A stretch of 64,000 nucleotides of DNA from Clostridiales bacterium (GCA_003523225.1 DPGK01000040.1:6388-70387); one strand, 5' to 3'. Positions 16,875 through 25,873 are shown, counted from the first letter of the stretch. The notes: generated by a model from the sequence alone, not told the origin. Translations and numbers: made by a program.

Positions 16875-17063
16875 ATGGTAAATATTATGAGAGCTTTTGC
16901 GTCAATGCTTTTTGCATATATTCAGGCTTTATTCGCCTCTCCTGCTACCGGGGACGAGAGCAAGCCGTGGCTTTGGGCTGTTATAGCCGGAGTTGCGTTG
17001 GTTCTGGTGGTCGTCCTGCTGATACTCGGTAAAAAAGGCGGGGACGGCGGCGAAGGCAAATAA
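16875..17063 (+). CDS. Microprotein with signal-like N-terminus and sortase-type SPATG tail
   Basis: This encodes 62 residues (58 if the second ATG at 16887 is used). A hydrophobic stretch (residues 5-21) is followed at once by SPATGD (22-27), then a polar gap, a 20-residue hydrophobic segment and a Lys/Gly-rich tail. That order, xPxTG-hydrophobic-basic, is the layout of a sortase sorting signal. Almost nothing lies between the leader and the signal, so the mature product would be only a few residues. It is equally readable as a two-helix membrane microprotein. Weak ribosome sites precede both starts. Confidence 0.5.
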   Translation: MVNIMRAFASMLFAYIQALFASPATGDESKPWLWAVIAGVALVLVVVLLILGKKGGDGGEGK

Positions 17064-17259
17064 GCGTTCTGCAACTTGCTGACGGCAGCAAATTGATTTT
17101 AGAACCTATGTGCAACAAAAGGCATGGTGACAGCGTGAAAATAAAGCATATCTAAAATTGAAGTGCAGCTGTTTCACGCCCGGAATGCTCTCAAAACGGG
17201 TCCAGATCCATTTTGATTTGCTTTGCCAATACGAGCTATTTTAATTAAAATTTATTTGA

Positions 17260-17274
17260 GCCGCCTGTGGCGGC
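17260..17274 (+). promoter_or_regulatory. GC hairpin abutting the argS ribosome site
   Basis: GCCGCC (17260-17265) pairs with GGCGGC (17269-17274) across TGT, and the Shine-Dalgarno GGAG follows two bases later. A near-identical arrangement precedes the P-loop protein gene at 34708-34722. Confidence 0.5.
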
Positions 17275-17286
17275 ATGGAGATTTTT

Positions 17287-19023
17287 ATGACAAAAGTAAA
17301 AAAAGAGATCGCTGAGGCGATCAGCAGTAAGATCAATGAAATTATGACCGGAGCGGCTCCGGGTACGCTGCCCTCAGCCGACGAGCTGGCGGCGATGCTT
17401 GAGTATCCGCCGGATACGTCCATGGGGGATCTGGCGTTGCCCTGCTTTAAGCTGAGCCGCGTTCTGCGCCGCGCTCCGGCTCAGATATCCGATGCGCTTG
17501 CCGAGGGCTTTTCCTCTCCGGCAGTGGAGTCGGTGTCCTCGGTGAAAGGGTATCTCAATTTCCGCATAAGCGACGGGTATCTTGCGGATTCGGTAATATC
17601 CGAGGTGCTTGAAAAGGGCGATCGCTACGGAGCGCCCGACATGGGAGCAGGGAAGACCGTGGTTCTTGACTATTCTTCCCCGAATATTGCAAAGCCCTTT
17701 CATATCGGGCATCTCGGAACCACCATTATCGGTCATTCGCTCAAGAAGCTGCACGAGTTTGCGGGTTATAAGTGCGTCGGAGTAAACCACCTCGGCGACT
17801 GGGGCACGCAGTTCGGCAAGCTGATCGTAGCGTACCGCAGGTGGGGCAACCGCGAGGAGGTCGAGCAGGGCGGGATAGACAAGCTCGTCGAGCTTTATGT
17901 CCGTTTCCACAAGGAGGCAGAGGCTGACCCGTCGCTTGAGGACGAGGCAAGGCAGGAGTTCCATAAGCTCGAATGCGGCGACCCGGATAACATTGAGATC
18001 TGGAAGTGGTTCATTCAGCTCAGCCTTGACGAGTATTCCAAGACATACCGCCAGCTTGATATTGAATTTGACTCCTATAAGGGCGAGAGCTTTTATTACG
18101 ATAAGGTGCCCGCCGTGGTTGAAAAGCTGCGCGAAAAGGGACTGCTTAAAATAGACGACGGAGCGTCTATCGTCGATCTTGACGAGTACGGTATGCCGCC
18201 CTGCCTGATTCTTAAAAAGGACGGCTCCTCCATCTATCCGGCGCGGGATATCGCCGCTGCCGTGTACCGTTATGACACATATGCCTTTGACAAGTGCATA
18301 TATGTCACCTCCTCAGCGCAGTCACTGCATTTTGCACAGTGGTTCAAGGTGGTCGAGCTTATGGGATATCCCTGGTATGACAGGCTGGTTCATGTTCCGT
18401 ACGGGACTGTCAGCATAAACGGTGAAAAGCTCGCAACAAGAACGGGAAATGTCATTCTGCTTAAAGACCTGCTTTCAATGGCAATAGACAAGGTGCGCGA
18501 CATAACGCGGGAGAAAAATCCCGATATGAAGCCTGAGGAGCTTGAGGAGATATCGGAGAATGTGGGCGTCGGCGCGGTAGTGTTCTACTATCTGTCGGGC
18601 AGCCGCATAAAGGATATAAACTTCATGCTTGAGGATGCGCTCTCATACGACGGCAACACCGGTCCTTATGTGCAGTACACCTACGCGCGTATTTCGTCTC
18701 TGCTTGCCCGCGCCGGTGAAAGTGCCGGTGTGCCGGAGGGCGGATATTCGCTCGGCACTCCGGAGGAGCATGAGCTTCTCAAGCTGCTTGCGGTATTCCC
18801 TGACCGGGTGCTTGCGGCTCTGCGCGACTATGAGCCGTCCGTCATTACGCGCTATATAATCGACATTACCGCCTCCTACAACCGTTTCTATCATAACTGC
18901 AAGATACTGAACGCGGAGGACGCCGGAGTACGCGCCTCCCGGCTTGCACTGTCTGCGGCTGTCAGAACGGTACTCGGGACTGCGCTCGGGCTTATCTGCA
19001 TGAAAAAGACAGATAAAATATGA
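17287..19023 (+). CDS. argS: Arginyl-tRNA synthetase
   Basis: This 578-residue class I synthetase charges tRNA-Arg. The N-terminal tRNA-binding domain is followed by the signature SSPNIAKPFHIGHLGTT (HIGH motif, near residue 130), the KMSK-equivalent region around GEKLATRTGN, and the C-terminal anticodon-binding domain YDGNTGPYVQYTYAR onward. The ATG at 17287 has GGAG six bases upstream; the ATG at 17275 overlaps that site. No T-box is seen in the leader, only a compact GC hairpin. Confidence 0.95.
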   Translation: MTKVKKEIAEAISSKINEIMTGAAPGTLPSADELAAMLEYPPDTSMGDLALPCFKLSRVLRRAPAQISDALAEGFSSPAVESVSSVKGYLNFRISDGYLADSVISEVLEKGDRYGAPDMGAGKTVVLDYSSPNIAKPFHIGHLGTTIIGHSLKKLHEFAGYKCVGVNHLGDWGTQFGKLIVAYRRWGNREEVEQGGIDKLVELYVRFHKEAEADPSLEDEARQEFHKLECGDPDNIEIWKWFIQLSLDEYSKTYRQLDIEFDSYKGESFYYDKVPAVVEKLREKGLLKIDDGASIVDLDEYGMPPCLILKKDGSSIYPARDIAAAVYRYDTYAFDKCIYVTSSAQSLHFAQWFKVVELMGYPWYDRLVHVPYGTVSINGEKLATRTGNVILLKDLLSMAIDKVRDITREKNPDMKPEELEEISENVGVGAVVFYYLSGSRIKDINFMLEDALSYDGNTGPYVQYTYARISSLLARAGESAGVPEGGYSLGTPEEHELLKLLAVFPDRVLAALRDYEPSVITRYIIDITASYNRFYHNCKILNAEDAGVRASRLALSAAVRTVLGTALGLICMKKTDKI

Positions 19024-19065
19024 TCTTAAAAACAAATTTAACTTAACAAAGTGAGGAAATAAACC

Positions 19066-19803
19066 ATGTCCGGACATAGCAAATGGAGCAACATCAAGCA
19101 CAAGAAGGAAAAGACTGACGCGCAGAAGGCGAAGGTCTTCACCAAGATCGGCAAGGAGATCACGATTGCCGTCAAGGAAGGCGGCGGCGATCCCGCATCC
19201 AACTCAAAGCTGCGTGACCTTATCCAGAAGGCAAAGGCAAACAACGTGCCTAACGACAACATCGACCGCACCATAAAAAAGGCGCTCGGCTCTGCGGACG
19301 TTGCCTACGAGGAGATAACCTATGAGGGCTACGGTCCCTCCGGTGTTGCGGTAATAGTTGAGACTACCACCGATAACCGCAACCGCACTGCGGGAAATAT
19401 CCGCGCTTACTTTTCAAAATATCACGGTAACCTCGGTCAGAGCGGCTGCGTCGGATTTATGTTCGACGAAAAGGGCGTTATCGTCATTACCGATGAGTAC
19501 GGCGAGATCGATGAGGACAAGCTGATGGAGACGGCTCTTGAGGCAGGTGCGACCGATTTTAAGTCGGACGAGGGCGTGTTTGAGATCTATACTGAGCCTG
19601 ACGATGTTTACGATATCTCCGATGCCATCAAGGCGGCGGGATATGAGGTAGAGTCCGCCGACAAAGAAAAAGTACCGCAGACCACCGTTGACCTTGACAG
19701 CGAGGACGACCGCAAGTTCATGGGTCTGCTTATCGAGCGGCTTGAGGATGACGACGATGTAATGAACGTTTACCATAACTGGGGGAACTGCGGCGAGGAA
19801 TGA
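19066..19803 (+). CDS. YebC/PmpR-family protein
   Basis: This 245-residue protein matches the YebC family: MSGHSKWSNIKHKKEKTDAQKAKVFTKIGKEI at the start, DNIDRTIKKA and TDNRNRT motifs, and the acidic C-terminal third. Members act as DNA-binding regulators or, as shown for several bacteria, as translation factors that relieve ribosome stalling at polyproline. GTGAGGA precedes the ATG. It stands between argS and a flippase gene. Confidence 0.93.
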   Translation: MSGHSKWSNIKHKKEKTDAQKAKVFTKIGKEITIAVKEGGGDPASNSKLRDLIQKAKANNVPNDNIDRTIKKALGSADVAYEEITYEGYGPSGVAVIVETTTDNRNRTAGNIRAYFSKYHGNLGQSGCVGFMFDEKGVIVITDEYGEIDEDKLMETALEAGATDFKSDEGVFEIYTEPDDVYDISDAIKAAGYEVESADKEKVPQTTVDLDSEDDRKFMGLLIERLEDDDDVMNVYHNWGNCGEE

Positions 19804-19818
19804 GCTGCGCCGTAAGAT

Positions 19819-21258
19819 ATGAACAAGTATAAACGGCTTTTGTCCAACACCGCGATTTTAGCGGTGGGCACCTTTTCGTCAAAGGTGCTGGTTTATCTGC
19901 TGCTGCCGCTTTACACCGCCATCCTTTCTCCGGCGGAATATTCCGATGCTAACCTCATCTCTCAGCTTGCAAATCTGCTGATGCCCATTGCGGCGGTAGG
20001 CATATGCGACGGGCTTTTCCGCTTTGCCCTTGATGCAGGCGAAAAAAAGCGCGAGGTTTTTTCGTCGGGAATCACGGTGCTGCTTTGCGGTACGCTTGTT
20101 TTTCTGTTGCTTTCTCCGCTGCTTTTCGCCGTGGATATGCTGACGGGGTATGTGTGGTTGGCGGTGATATACGTCATTGCGGCAAACTTTCAGTCGGCTT
20201 GCGCCAACTATCTGCGCGCGCTCGGAAAGACAACCGTTTTTGCGGTGCAGGGGATAATAAATACCGCGCTTAACATCGGTTTCAATATCCTGTTCCTTGT
20301 TGTTTTCGACATGGGCGTTACGGGATACGTGCTGTCGGTAGTTGTGGCGAATCTTATGGTAACGGCGCTTATGGTCGTGTGGCAGAAGCTGTACCGGGAT
20401 GTAAGGCTTTCGCTTTTCGACCGCGCCATTGCTCGCGACATTCTGAAGTACAGCATTCCGATGATCCCCACCACGATATTCTGGTGGATGACCAGCGTGT
20501 CGGGGCAGTTTCTGGTCAAGCATATCTGCGGGGACGAAGCAAACGGAATTTTTGCCGCGTCATATAAGATACCGACAGTGCTTACGCTGATGACTACCAT
20601 CTTCATAGAGGCATGGCAGTATTCGGCGGTAGCCGACGCGGACGAGCAGGAGCGCGGGAGCTTCTTTTCGGAGGTATTCCGCACGTACTCAGGACTGATA
20701 TTCATGGCGGCGTCGGCGCTTACTGCGCTTGCAAAGATATTTGCAAAGGTCATGCTGGCGGCGGATTACTACACCGCGTGGCAGTATATGCCCACGCTGG
20801 TAATAGCCACGACCTTCTCGGCTATCACAACCTTCCTTGGCAGCATATATATGGTCAGAAAGAAAAGCGTGATGTCATTCCTGACCTCAATGTGCGGCGC
20901 GGTGATAAACGTGACGCTCTGCCTTTTGCTTATTCCGAGAATGGGAGTGCAGGGCGCGGCTGTGGCGGCGGCGGTCAGCTATTTTGCGGTATTCCTTATC
21001 CGCGCCGTGAACACGCAGAAGTATGTGAAATTCAATATGCATCCGCTCATACTTGCGCTTAACTGTGCCGTGCTGCTGCTTCAGTGCGCCGTTATGGTGC
21101 TTGAGCTTAGGTATTGGATGGTGATAGAGGCAGTCTGCTTTATTGCCATAGTGGTGCTGAACGCAAAGCCGATACTGCGCGGGGTCATGATGCTTCTTGG
21201 CGGAATGATAGGCGCGATAAAGGGCAAAAAGGGCGGAAAAAACGCAAAAGACGATTGA
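19819..21258 (+). CDS. Polysaccharide flippase (MATE/Wzx-type)
   Basis: This 479-residue protein has about 13-14 hydrophobic segments and a Lys/Gly-rich C-terminal tail, with the N-terminal LLSNTAILAVGTFSSKVLVYLLLPLYTAILSP that marks oligosaccharide flippases. It probably moves lipid-linked sugar intermediates across the membrane for cell-surface polysaccharide. It starts 15 bases after the yebC-type gene with only a weak ribosome site. No glycosyltransferases lie nearby, so its substrate is unknown. Confidence 0.85.
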   Translation: MNKYKRLLSNTAILAVGTFSSKVLVYLLLPLYTAILSPAEYSDANLISQLANLLMPIAAVGICDGLFRFALDAGEKKREVFSSGITVLLCGTLVFLLLSPLLFAVDMLTGYVWLAVIYVIAANFQSACANYLRALGKTTVFAVQGIINTALNIGFNILFLVVFDMGVTGYVLSVVVANLMVTALMVVWQKLYRDVRLSLFDRAIARDILKYSIPMIPTTIFWWMTSVSGQFLVKHICGDEANGIFAASYKIPTVLTLMTTIFIEAWQYSAVADADEQERGSFFSEVFRTYSGLIFMAASALTALAKIFAKVMLAADYYTAWQYMPTLVIATTFSAITTFLGSIYMVRKKSVMSFLTSMCGAVINVTLCLLLIPRMGVQGAAVAAAVSYFAVFLIRAVNTQKYVKFNMHPLILALNCAVLLLQCAVMVLELRYWMVIEAVCFIAIVVLNAKPILRGVMMLLGGMIGAIKGKKGGKNAKDD

Positions 21259-21285
21259 TAATATAAAATATTTATCCGAAAACTA

Positions 21286-21314
21286 TTGCAAAAGCAATTG
21301 AATTGTGGTATAAT
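21286..21314 (+). promoter_or_regulatory. Promoter for rplS
   Basis: TTGCAA (21286-21291), a 17-base spacer and TATAAT (21309-21314) form a good sigma-A promoter 89 bases before the rplS start. Confidence 0.7.
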
Positions 21315-21319
21315 ACCAA

Positions 21320-21402
21320 AGTCCGGGTTTTTCCGGGACGGGACAGTCCGCTGCGGGCTCTGCATGAATGTTCCGATATCCTAATCACAAGGAGGGGCTG
21401 AA
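21320..21402 (+). promoter_or_regulatory. Candidate structured leader of rplS
   Basis: About 80 bases lie between the promoter and rplS. They hold a hairpin AGTCC-GCTGC-GGGCT (about 21345-21360) and an upstream TCCGG/CCGGGA pair. Firmicutes rplS genes often carry a small L19 leader that binds the protein; this may be one, but I could not match the consensus by eye. Confidence 0.35.
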
Positions 21403-21744
21403 ATGGACTACATTGCAGCTATTACGAACGAGCAGTTAAAGGAAACGCTTCCCAAATTCGAGGTCGGTGACACCGTGCGTGTTTCCAACAGAATCAAGGA
21501 AGGCAACCGTGAGAGGATCCAGCTTTTCGACGGAACCGTCATTGCCAAGCGCGGCGGCGGCATTTCCGAGACCTTCACCGTAAGACGCATTTCTTACGGC
21601 TGCGGCGTCGAGAAGACCTTCCCCATCCACTCTCCCAACGTTGTTAAAGTCGAAGTGCTTCGCTACGGTAAGGTAAGACGCGCAAAGCTGTTCTACCTGC
21701 GCGACAGAGTTGGCAAGGCTTCCAAGGTCAAAGAGAAAATCTGA
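21403..21744 (+). CDS. rplS: 50S ribosomal protein L19
   Basis: This 113-residue protein lies at the 30S-50S interface. It shows the L19 pattern [42 protein letters not shown] and the C-terminal [30 protein letters not shown] precedes the ATG. It appears to be a single-gene unit, with its own promoter and a terminator. Confidence 0.97.
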   Translation: MDYIAAITNEQLKETLPKFEVGDTVRVSNRIKEGNRERIQLFDGTVIAKRGGGISETFTVRRISYGCGVEKTFPIHSPNVVKVEVLRYGKVRRAKLFYLRDRVGKASKVKEKI

Positions 21745-21779
21745 GTGACTTTGAGACGAGAGTAATCGGATCTCCAAAT

Positions 21780-21813
21780 AAACTGCGTACCTGCGGGTGC
21801 GCAGTTTATTTTT
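21780..21813 (+). terminator. Terminator after rplS
   Basis: AAACTGCG (21780-21787) pairs with CGCAGTTT (21800-21807), followed by ATTTTT. Confidence 0.8.
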
Positions 21814-21847
21814 GTCCTGCTGACAAAATATACATCCGCCCGCTTTT

Positions 21848-21877
21848 GCATAACCTCAGGTTGCGGGGGAGAATACT
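21848..21877 (+). promoter_or_regulatory. Candidate forespore (sigma-F/G) promoter of sigG
   Basis: GCATA (21848-21852), a 16-base gap and GAGAATACT (21869-21877) resemble the sigma-F/sigma-G pattern (GyATA and a GG/GA..AnAnT-type -10). It lies 33 bases before the sigG ATG. In Bacillus the sigG gene is read first from a sigma-F promoter, so the site and position fit. Confidence 0.45.
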
Positions 21878-21910
21878 CAGTTATGAAATAACTGTTTCGG
21901 GGTATTCCGG

Positions 21911-22684
21911 ATGTATTATAACAAAGTTGAGATATGCGGTGTCAATACCGCAAAGCTGAAGACCCTCACTGACGAGGAAAAGACCGAGCTTTTGCGCCGG
22001 ACAAAGGCGGGGGATGCGGCGGCGAGGGACGAGCTTATATATGGGAATCTTCGTCTGGTGCTGAGTATAATCCAGCGCTTTACCAATCGCCGCGAGAGCA
22101 TGGACGATCTGTTTCAGGTGGGCTGTATCGGGCTTGTCAAGGCGGTGGATAATTTCAGGATGGATCTGGGCGTCAAATTCTCAACCTACGCTGTGCCGAT
22201 GATCATCGGGGAGATCCGGCGGTATCTGAGGGATAACAATACCATCCGCGTCAGCCGTTCGATGCGCGACCTTGCCTACCGTGCGCTTACCGTGCGCGAG
22301 GAGATGATACGCGAACGGCAGTGTGAGCCGTCTCCTCAGGAGATCGCCGATCGCCTCGGCGAGAAAAAAGAGGAGGTGGTGCGCGCGATGGAGGCGATAG
22401 TTGAGCCGCTTTCTCTTTACGAGCCGGTCTACAATGAAAACGGAGATTCGCTTTACGTTATGGATCAGCTTTCGGATACCAATGCATCTGACGAGTCGTG
22501 GCTTGAAAATATCGCGCTCGCCGAGGCAATGAAGCATCTGAGCGAGCGCGAAAGAGCTATAATTGATATGAGATTTTATAAAAACAAAACGCAGATGGAG
22601 ATAGCGGAGGAGATAGGGATATCTCAGGCGCAGGTCTCCCGTCTTGAAAAAGGTGCGCTTGAGCGGATGAGAAAGCAGATGTAG
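21911..22684 (+). CDS. sigG: Sporulation sigma factor SigG
   Basis: This 257-residue sigma-70-family factor drives late forespore transcription. The opening YNKVEICGVNTAKL is diagnostic for SigG rather than SigF. Region 2 (GNLRLVLSIIQRF...DDLFQVGCIGLVKAVDNF...KFSTYAVPMIIGEIRRYLRDN), region 3 and region 4 (KTQMEIAEEIGISQAQVSRLEKGAL) are complete. Length matches family members near 260 residues. It is monocistronic here, not in the spoIIGA-sigE-sigG cluster seen in many Firmicutes. Confidence 0.93.
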   Translation: MYYNKVEICGVNTAKLKTLTDEEKTELLRRTKAGDAAARDELIYGNLRLVLSIIQRFTNRRESMDDLFQVGCIGLVKAVDNFRMDLGVKFSTYAVPMIIGEIRRYLRDNNTIRVSRSMRDLAYRALTVREEMIRERQCEPSPQEIADRLGEKKEEVVRAMEAIVEPLSLYEPVYNENGDSLYVMDQLSDTNASDESWLENIALAEAMKHLSERERAIIDMRFYKNKTQMEIAEEIGISQAQVSRLEKGALERMRKQM

Positions 22685-22687
22685 AGC

Positions 22688-23326
22688 TCAGTCTGCCTCA
22701 GGACGGATGATGCTGTATTCTCCGGCGGGGATCGTCGAGAAGGTCAGTATCTCGTCGGCAAAAGCCGCAGCAAGCTCCGGCGAATGTATTACGGCAACTG
22801 CGGCGGCGTGAGCTGTGCGGCGGCGTATCACGTCAATGCAAAGGCGGGCTGTGTCGGGGTCAAGGGCGGCAAACGGCTCGTCAAAGAGGTAAAGTCCGGC
22901 GTCAGCCGCAAGCGCGCGCGCAATGGACACGCGTGTTTGCATACCGCCGGACAGCTCGTCCGGATAGTCGTTTTCGTGTCCCTCAAGCCCCAGCTCGCAA
23001 AGCAGAGAGCGGGCAAAGTCAATCCCTGAGCGCCGGTCGCCTGTGACAAGATTGACGTTTTCCGCCGCCGTAAGCCACGGCAGCAACGTCGGATCCTGAA
23101 ATGACATTGATATTACCGGAGAGGAGGCGCTCCCGGTTATTTCAAAGCTGCCGTCAAAGTCACGGTCAAGACATGAGATAATTGAAAGCAGAGTTGATTT
23201 TCCGCACCCGGACGGACCGCATACGGCAAGTCGCCGTCCCGGATTCGCGTCGAATGTATATGAAAAGCTGTCTACGGCAACGGTGCTGCCGTATTTTTTT
23301 GTTACATTTTTAAATTCAAGCTTCAT
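22688..23326 (-). CDS. ABC transporter ATPase, SsuB/TauB-like
   Basis: This 212-residue ATPase has Walker A CGPSGCGKST (near residue 37), a Q-loop, the signature LSGGMQTRVSIARAL (near 125) and Walker B GLYLFDEPFAALD. It belongs to the nitrate/sulfonate/taurine class of importers. The ATG at 23326 has GGCGGAG upstream and overlaps the permease stop by 11 bases. It is at the short end of the family range. It is the last gene of the crp-SBP-permease-ATPase operon. Confidence 0.9.
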   Translation of the reverse strand: MKLEFKNVTKKYGSTVAVDSFSYTFDANPGRRLAVCGPSGCGKSTLLSIISCLDRDFDGSFEITGSASSPVISMSFQDPTLLPWLTAAENVNLVTGDRRSGIDFARSLLCELGLEGHENDYPDELSGGMQTRVSIARALAADAGLYLFDEPFAALDPDTARLCIDVIRRRTAHAAAVAVIHSPELAAAFADEILTFSTIPAGEYSIIRPEAD

Positions 23327-24110
23327 TTTTCTCCGCCTTTCCCGTGCGGCGGCGCTTTGCGGCGCGGTCAATGAGCTTACCGAATGCAAGCTCTATAAGC
23401 AGGCTGAGTATTATTATCACCAGCGTCCATGCAAAAAGATCGACTGTCTCAAAATATACCTTTGAAAGGTAAAGCATACGTCCTATCGAGTATTTCGGCG
23501 CGGCGATGACCTCGGCGGCGATGCCTGCTTTCCAGGCAAGTCCCAGCGACGCCTTGACGGAGGTGACAAAATGCGGATATACGGCGGGGATATAAATGCG
23601 TCTGATACGGGTGTGAAGCGGCAGGCGGAAGAGCTTGCCCATTCGTAGCAGACCGGGGTCAACACTCTGTATCCCGGCTCTTACATTTGTGAATATCAGC
23701 GGATATACCATCAGAAACGAAATGAATGCCGGGAGCACGGAGGTGCCGAGCCAGACTAACGCCAGAATGATAAAGGAGGCGACGGGAGTGGTCTTTATGA
23801 CCGTCATAAAGGGAAAGATCAGCCGGTCGGCAGTACGGAGCGTACAGCAGAGCACCGCCGTAAGTATACCGGCAATTACCGCCGCCGCTATTCCGGCGCT
23901 TACACGGGCAAGAGAGGCGAAGGCGCAGAGCAGAAAGTCGGAGGTTACTGCAAGCTCGCAAAGGCGTTTGGCAGTCTCCCACGGGGTCGGCAGCAGCAGG
24001 CTGCTGCCGACTATCGCTGCGGCGGCAGCCCAGACGCCGAGCCAGAAGGCGGCTATTCCAAGCGTCGTCGCAATGCTTTTGATGATACCTGACTTTGAGC
24101 CTTGCTTCAT
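23316..24110 (-). CDS. ABC transporter permease, SsuC-like
   Basis: This 264-residue permease has six hydrophobic segments and the binding-protein-dependent transport loop (LFRLPLHTRIRRIYIPAVYPHFVTSVKASLGLAWKAGIAAEVIA, shown in part) that contacts the ATPase. It belongs to the nitrate/sulfonate/taurine class. The ATG at 24110 overlaps the substrate-binding protein stop; a longer in-frame start would extend back into that gene. Confidence 0.88.
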   Translation of the reverse strand: MKQGSKSGIIKSIATTLGIAAFWLGVWAAAAAIVGSSLLLPTPWETAKRLCELAVTSDFLLCAFASLARVSAGIAAAVIAGILTAVLCCTLRTADRLIFPFMTVIKTTPVASFIILALVWLGTSVLPAFISFLMVYPLIFTNVRAGIQSVDPGLLRMGKLFRLPLHTRIRRIYIPAVYPHFVTSVKASLGLAWKAGIAAEVIAAPKYSIGRMLYLSKVYFETVDLFAWTLVIIILSLLIELAFGKLIDRAAKRRRTGKAEKNEA

Positions 24111-24111
24111 C

Positions 24112-25089
24112 TCAGCCAATAGGGGCGGTGAGTGCGTCGTCGGGCAGCTTTCCACCGACCGAGGCAGGATTCAGATTGAAAAGCGCCGTCCAATAGCCGC
24201 TGAGCGCGGTGCGCATTTCCTCGCCGTCAAGGAAGGTGATATTGCAGCGCGGAAGTGCTGCCTTGGCGGCAGCAGCGTTTCCGGCAAGACCCGCTTCAGC
24301 AATCATTTCCGAGGCTTTGTCAGGTTCTGCGTTCACATATTCGACCGAGCTTTTGTATTCTTCGAGGAACTTTTTCACAAGCGTGGGATGCTCCTTGAGG
24401 AAATCCTCGCGCACGATGATGCAGCCCTGAACCAGCGGGGCGGAGGTGAGCTTTTTCCACTCCTCTGTAAAATCAAGAGCAACGCGGAGAGAGGTGTTCT
24501 TTGAGGTCACTGCGGTCACCTTTGGTTCGGGCAGCACGCCTATCGCGGCTTTTCCGGATGCAAGGGCGGTGGCAAGCTCGTCGGGGGAGGCGTAGGTGTA
24601 GTCATAATTCACATCGCTGATACCGGCGGTCTCTACCAGCGCGCGGAGAATAAATTCGGGGTTTGATCCCTGACCGGGCAGGTACACTGTCTTTCCGGAC
24701 AGGTCGGAAAGGCTTTTTACAGTCTCACCGTTCTCAATAAGATAAAGCACTCCGAGTGTGTTGACCGCAAGCACGCGGATGTTGCCGTTTGTTTTGTTGT
24801 AAAGCACGGCGGCAAGGTTTGTGGGAACGGCGGCAATGTCAGCAGTGCCGTTTATAATGAGAGGGCTGACCATATCCGCCGCAGTATATACGTCTATCTG
24901 TGCGTTGAGGGCGGATTCACCGCTTGAGATACGTGAGATGAGGGGGGCGATGCCGAATCCGGTAGTGCCGTTCAGCACCGCTACGCGAAGCTGTGTGTCA
25001 TCCTTTTTCTGGCATGACGCGAGCGTAAATGACGCCGTAAGCAGTATTGCGGCAAGAATGATCGATGCGATCCTTGTGAGTTTTTTCAT
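24112..25089 (-). CDS. ABC transporter substrate-binding lipoprotein
   Basis: This 325-residue lipoprotein has a signal peptide ending at the lipobox TLASC (Cys at residue 25), followed by an NMT1/SsuA-type periplasmic-binding fold with AVLNGTTGFG and the hinge strand VYLPGQGSNPEF. It probably captures an organic sulfur compound, nitrate or a thiamin-precursor-like molecule for the adjacent permease; the exact ligand is unknown. The ATG at 25089 precedes MKKLTRI and the classical signal sequence. Confidence 0.88.
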   Translation of the reverse strand: MKKLTRIASIILAAILLTASFTLASCQKKDDTQLRVAVLNGTTGFGIAPLISRISSGESALNAQIDVYTAADMVSPLIINGTADIAAVPTNLAAVLYNKTNGNIRVLAVNTLGVLYLIENGETVKSLSDLSGKTVYLPGQGSNPEFILRALVETAGISDVNYDYTYASPDELATALASGKAAIGVLPEPKVTAVTSKNTSLRVALDFTEEWKKLTSAPLVQGCIIVREDFLKEHPTLVKKFLEEYKSSVEYVNAEPDKASEMIAEAGLAGNAAAAKAALPRCNITFLDGEEMRTALSGYWTALFNLNPASVGGKLPDDALTAPIG

Positions 25090-25147
25090 GATGAACTTCC
25101 TTTTGTTTTTTGATTTATTTAATCCGTCAAAGGTGGGATTACATATG

Positions 25148-25873
25148 TCAGGCTTCCGGGAAGAAGGCGGCTTCCAGCGCCGCAGGATATACGCGAACCC
25201 GGTATCCGTCCTTCCGATATGCGCCGCCTGCCGCTTCAAGAGCGTCAAAGGCGCGGTAAAGGGAGGCGCGACCGATGTCAAGCAGGCGGGCAAGCTCTGT
25301 AATACTGCAAGGGAGCGTCACATCGCGTCCTCCGTCGTCGGACGGCGCGCCAGACGACTCCGCGAGCGTAAGCAGGTGCATGGCAAGCCTGCGTTCGGCA
25401 CTGCCGCCGCTGAGACACGCTATTTTTCTGTTGAGAAACAGTATGCGATCCGACATGAACTCAAGGTATGCGTCAAGCAGTGCGGCGTCCTCGTGCAGAA
25501 TACCGTAAAAGGAATCACGCGACAGCTTAAGTACCCGGCATTCGGCGGAGGCGACTATTCTTGTCGGCGGTGCGGCGCAGAACAGCGAGGAGACGCCGTA
25601 TATTCCGCCGGCGGTCAAAAAGCGCAACAGTACACGGCGGCTGTCGTCCCCGGAATACACCGCGGCGCTGCCGGAATGGATAACTCCGATACCTCCGCCG
25701 TTGCCGTCAGGTGTGGGGGAGGAGATAAGCTCTCCGGGCGCGTATGAAAGGCAGTCGACCGTATCGCGGGTGTGGCGTGCGAAAATATCAAAAGATGCGG
25801 AGCGGAACAGGTGACAGGCAGAGGAGATGAATTCAAACGCTTCTTTTGACGTACAGCTTTCTTTTTTCGGCAT
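25148..25873 (-). CDS. Crp/Fnr-family regulator
   Basis: This 241-residue protein has an N-terminal cyclic-nucleotide-binding-like domain (about residues 35-140) and a C-terminal helix-turn-helix (CSITELARLLDIGRASLYRAFDALE, shown in part, near residues 190-215). No Fnr-type cluster of N-terminal cysteines binding Fe-S is obvious, although several Cys are scattered. The ATG at 25873 has AAGGAG upstream. It is first in the operon with an ABC importer, so it probably senses the imported substrate or a related metabolic signal. Confidence 0.85.
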   Translation of the reverse strand: MPKKESCTSKEAFEFISSACHLFRSASFDIFARHTRDTVDCLSYAPGELISSPTPDGNGGGIGVIHSGSAAVYSGDDSRRVLLRFLTAGGIYGVSSLFCAAPPTRIVASAECRVLKLSRDSFYGILHEDAALLDAYLEFMSDRILFLNRKIACLSGGSAERRLAMHLLTLAESSGAPSDDGGRDVTLPCSITELARLLDIGRASLYRAFDALEAAGGAYRKDGYRVRVYPAALEAAFFPEA

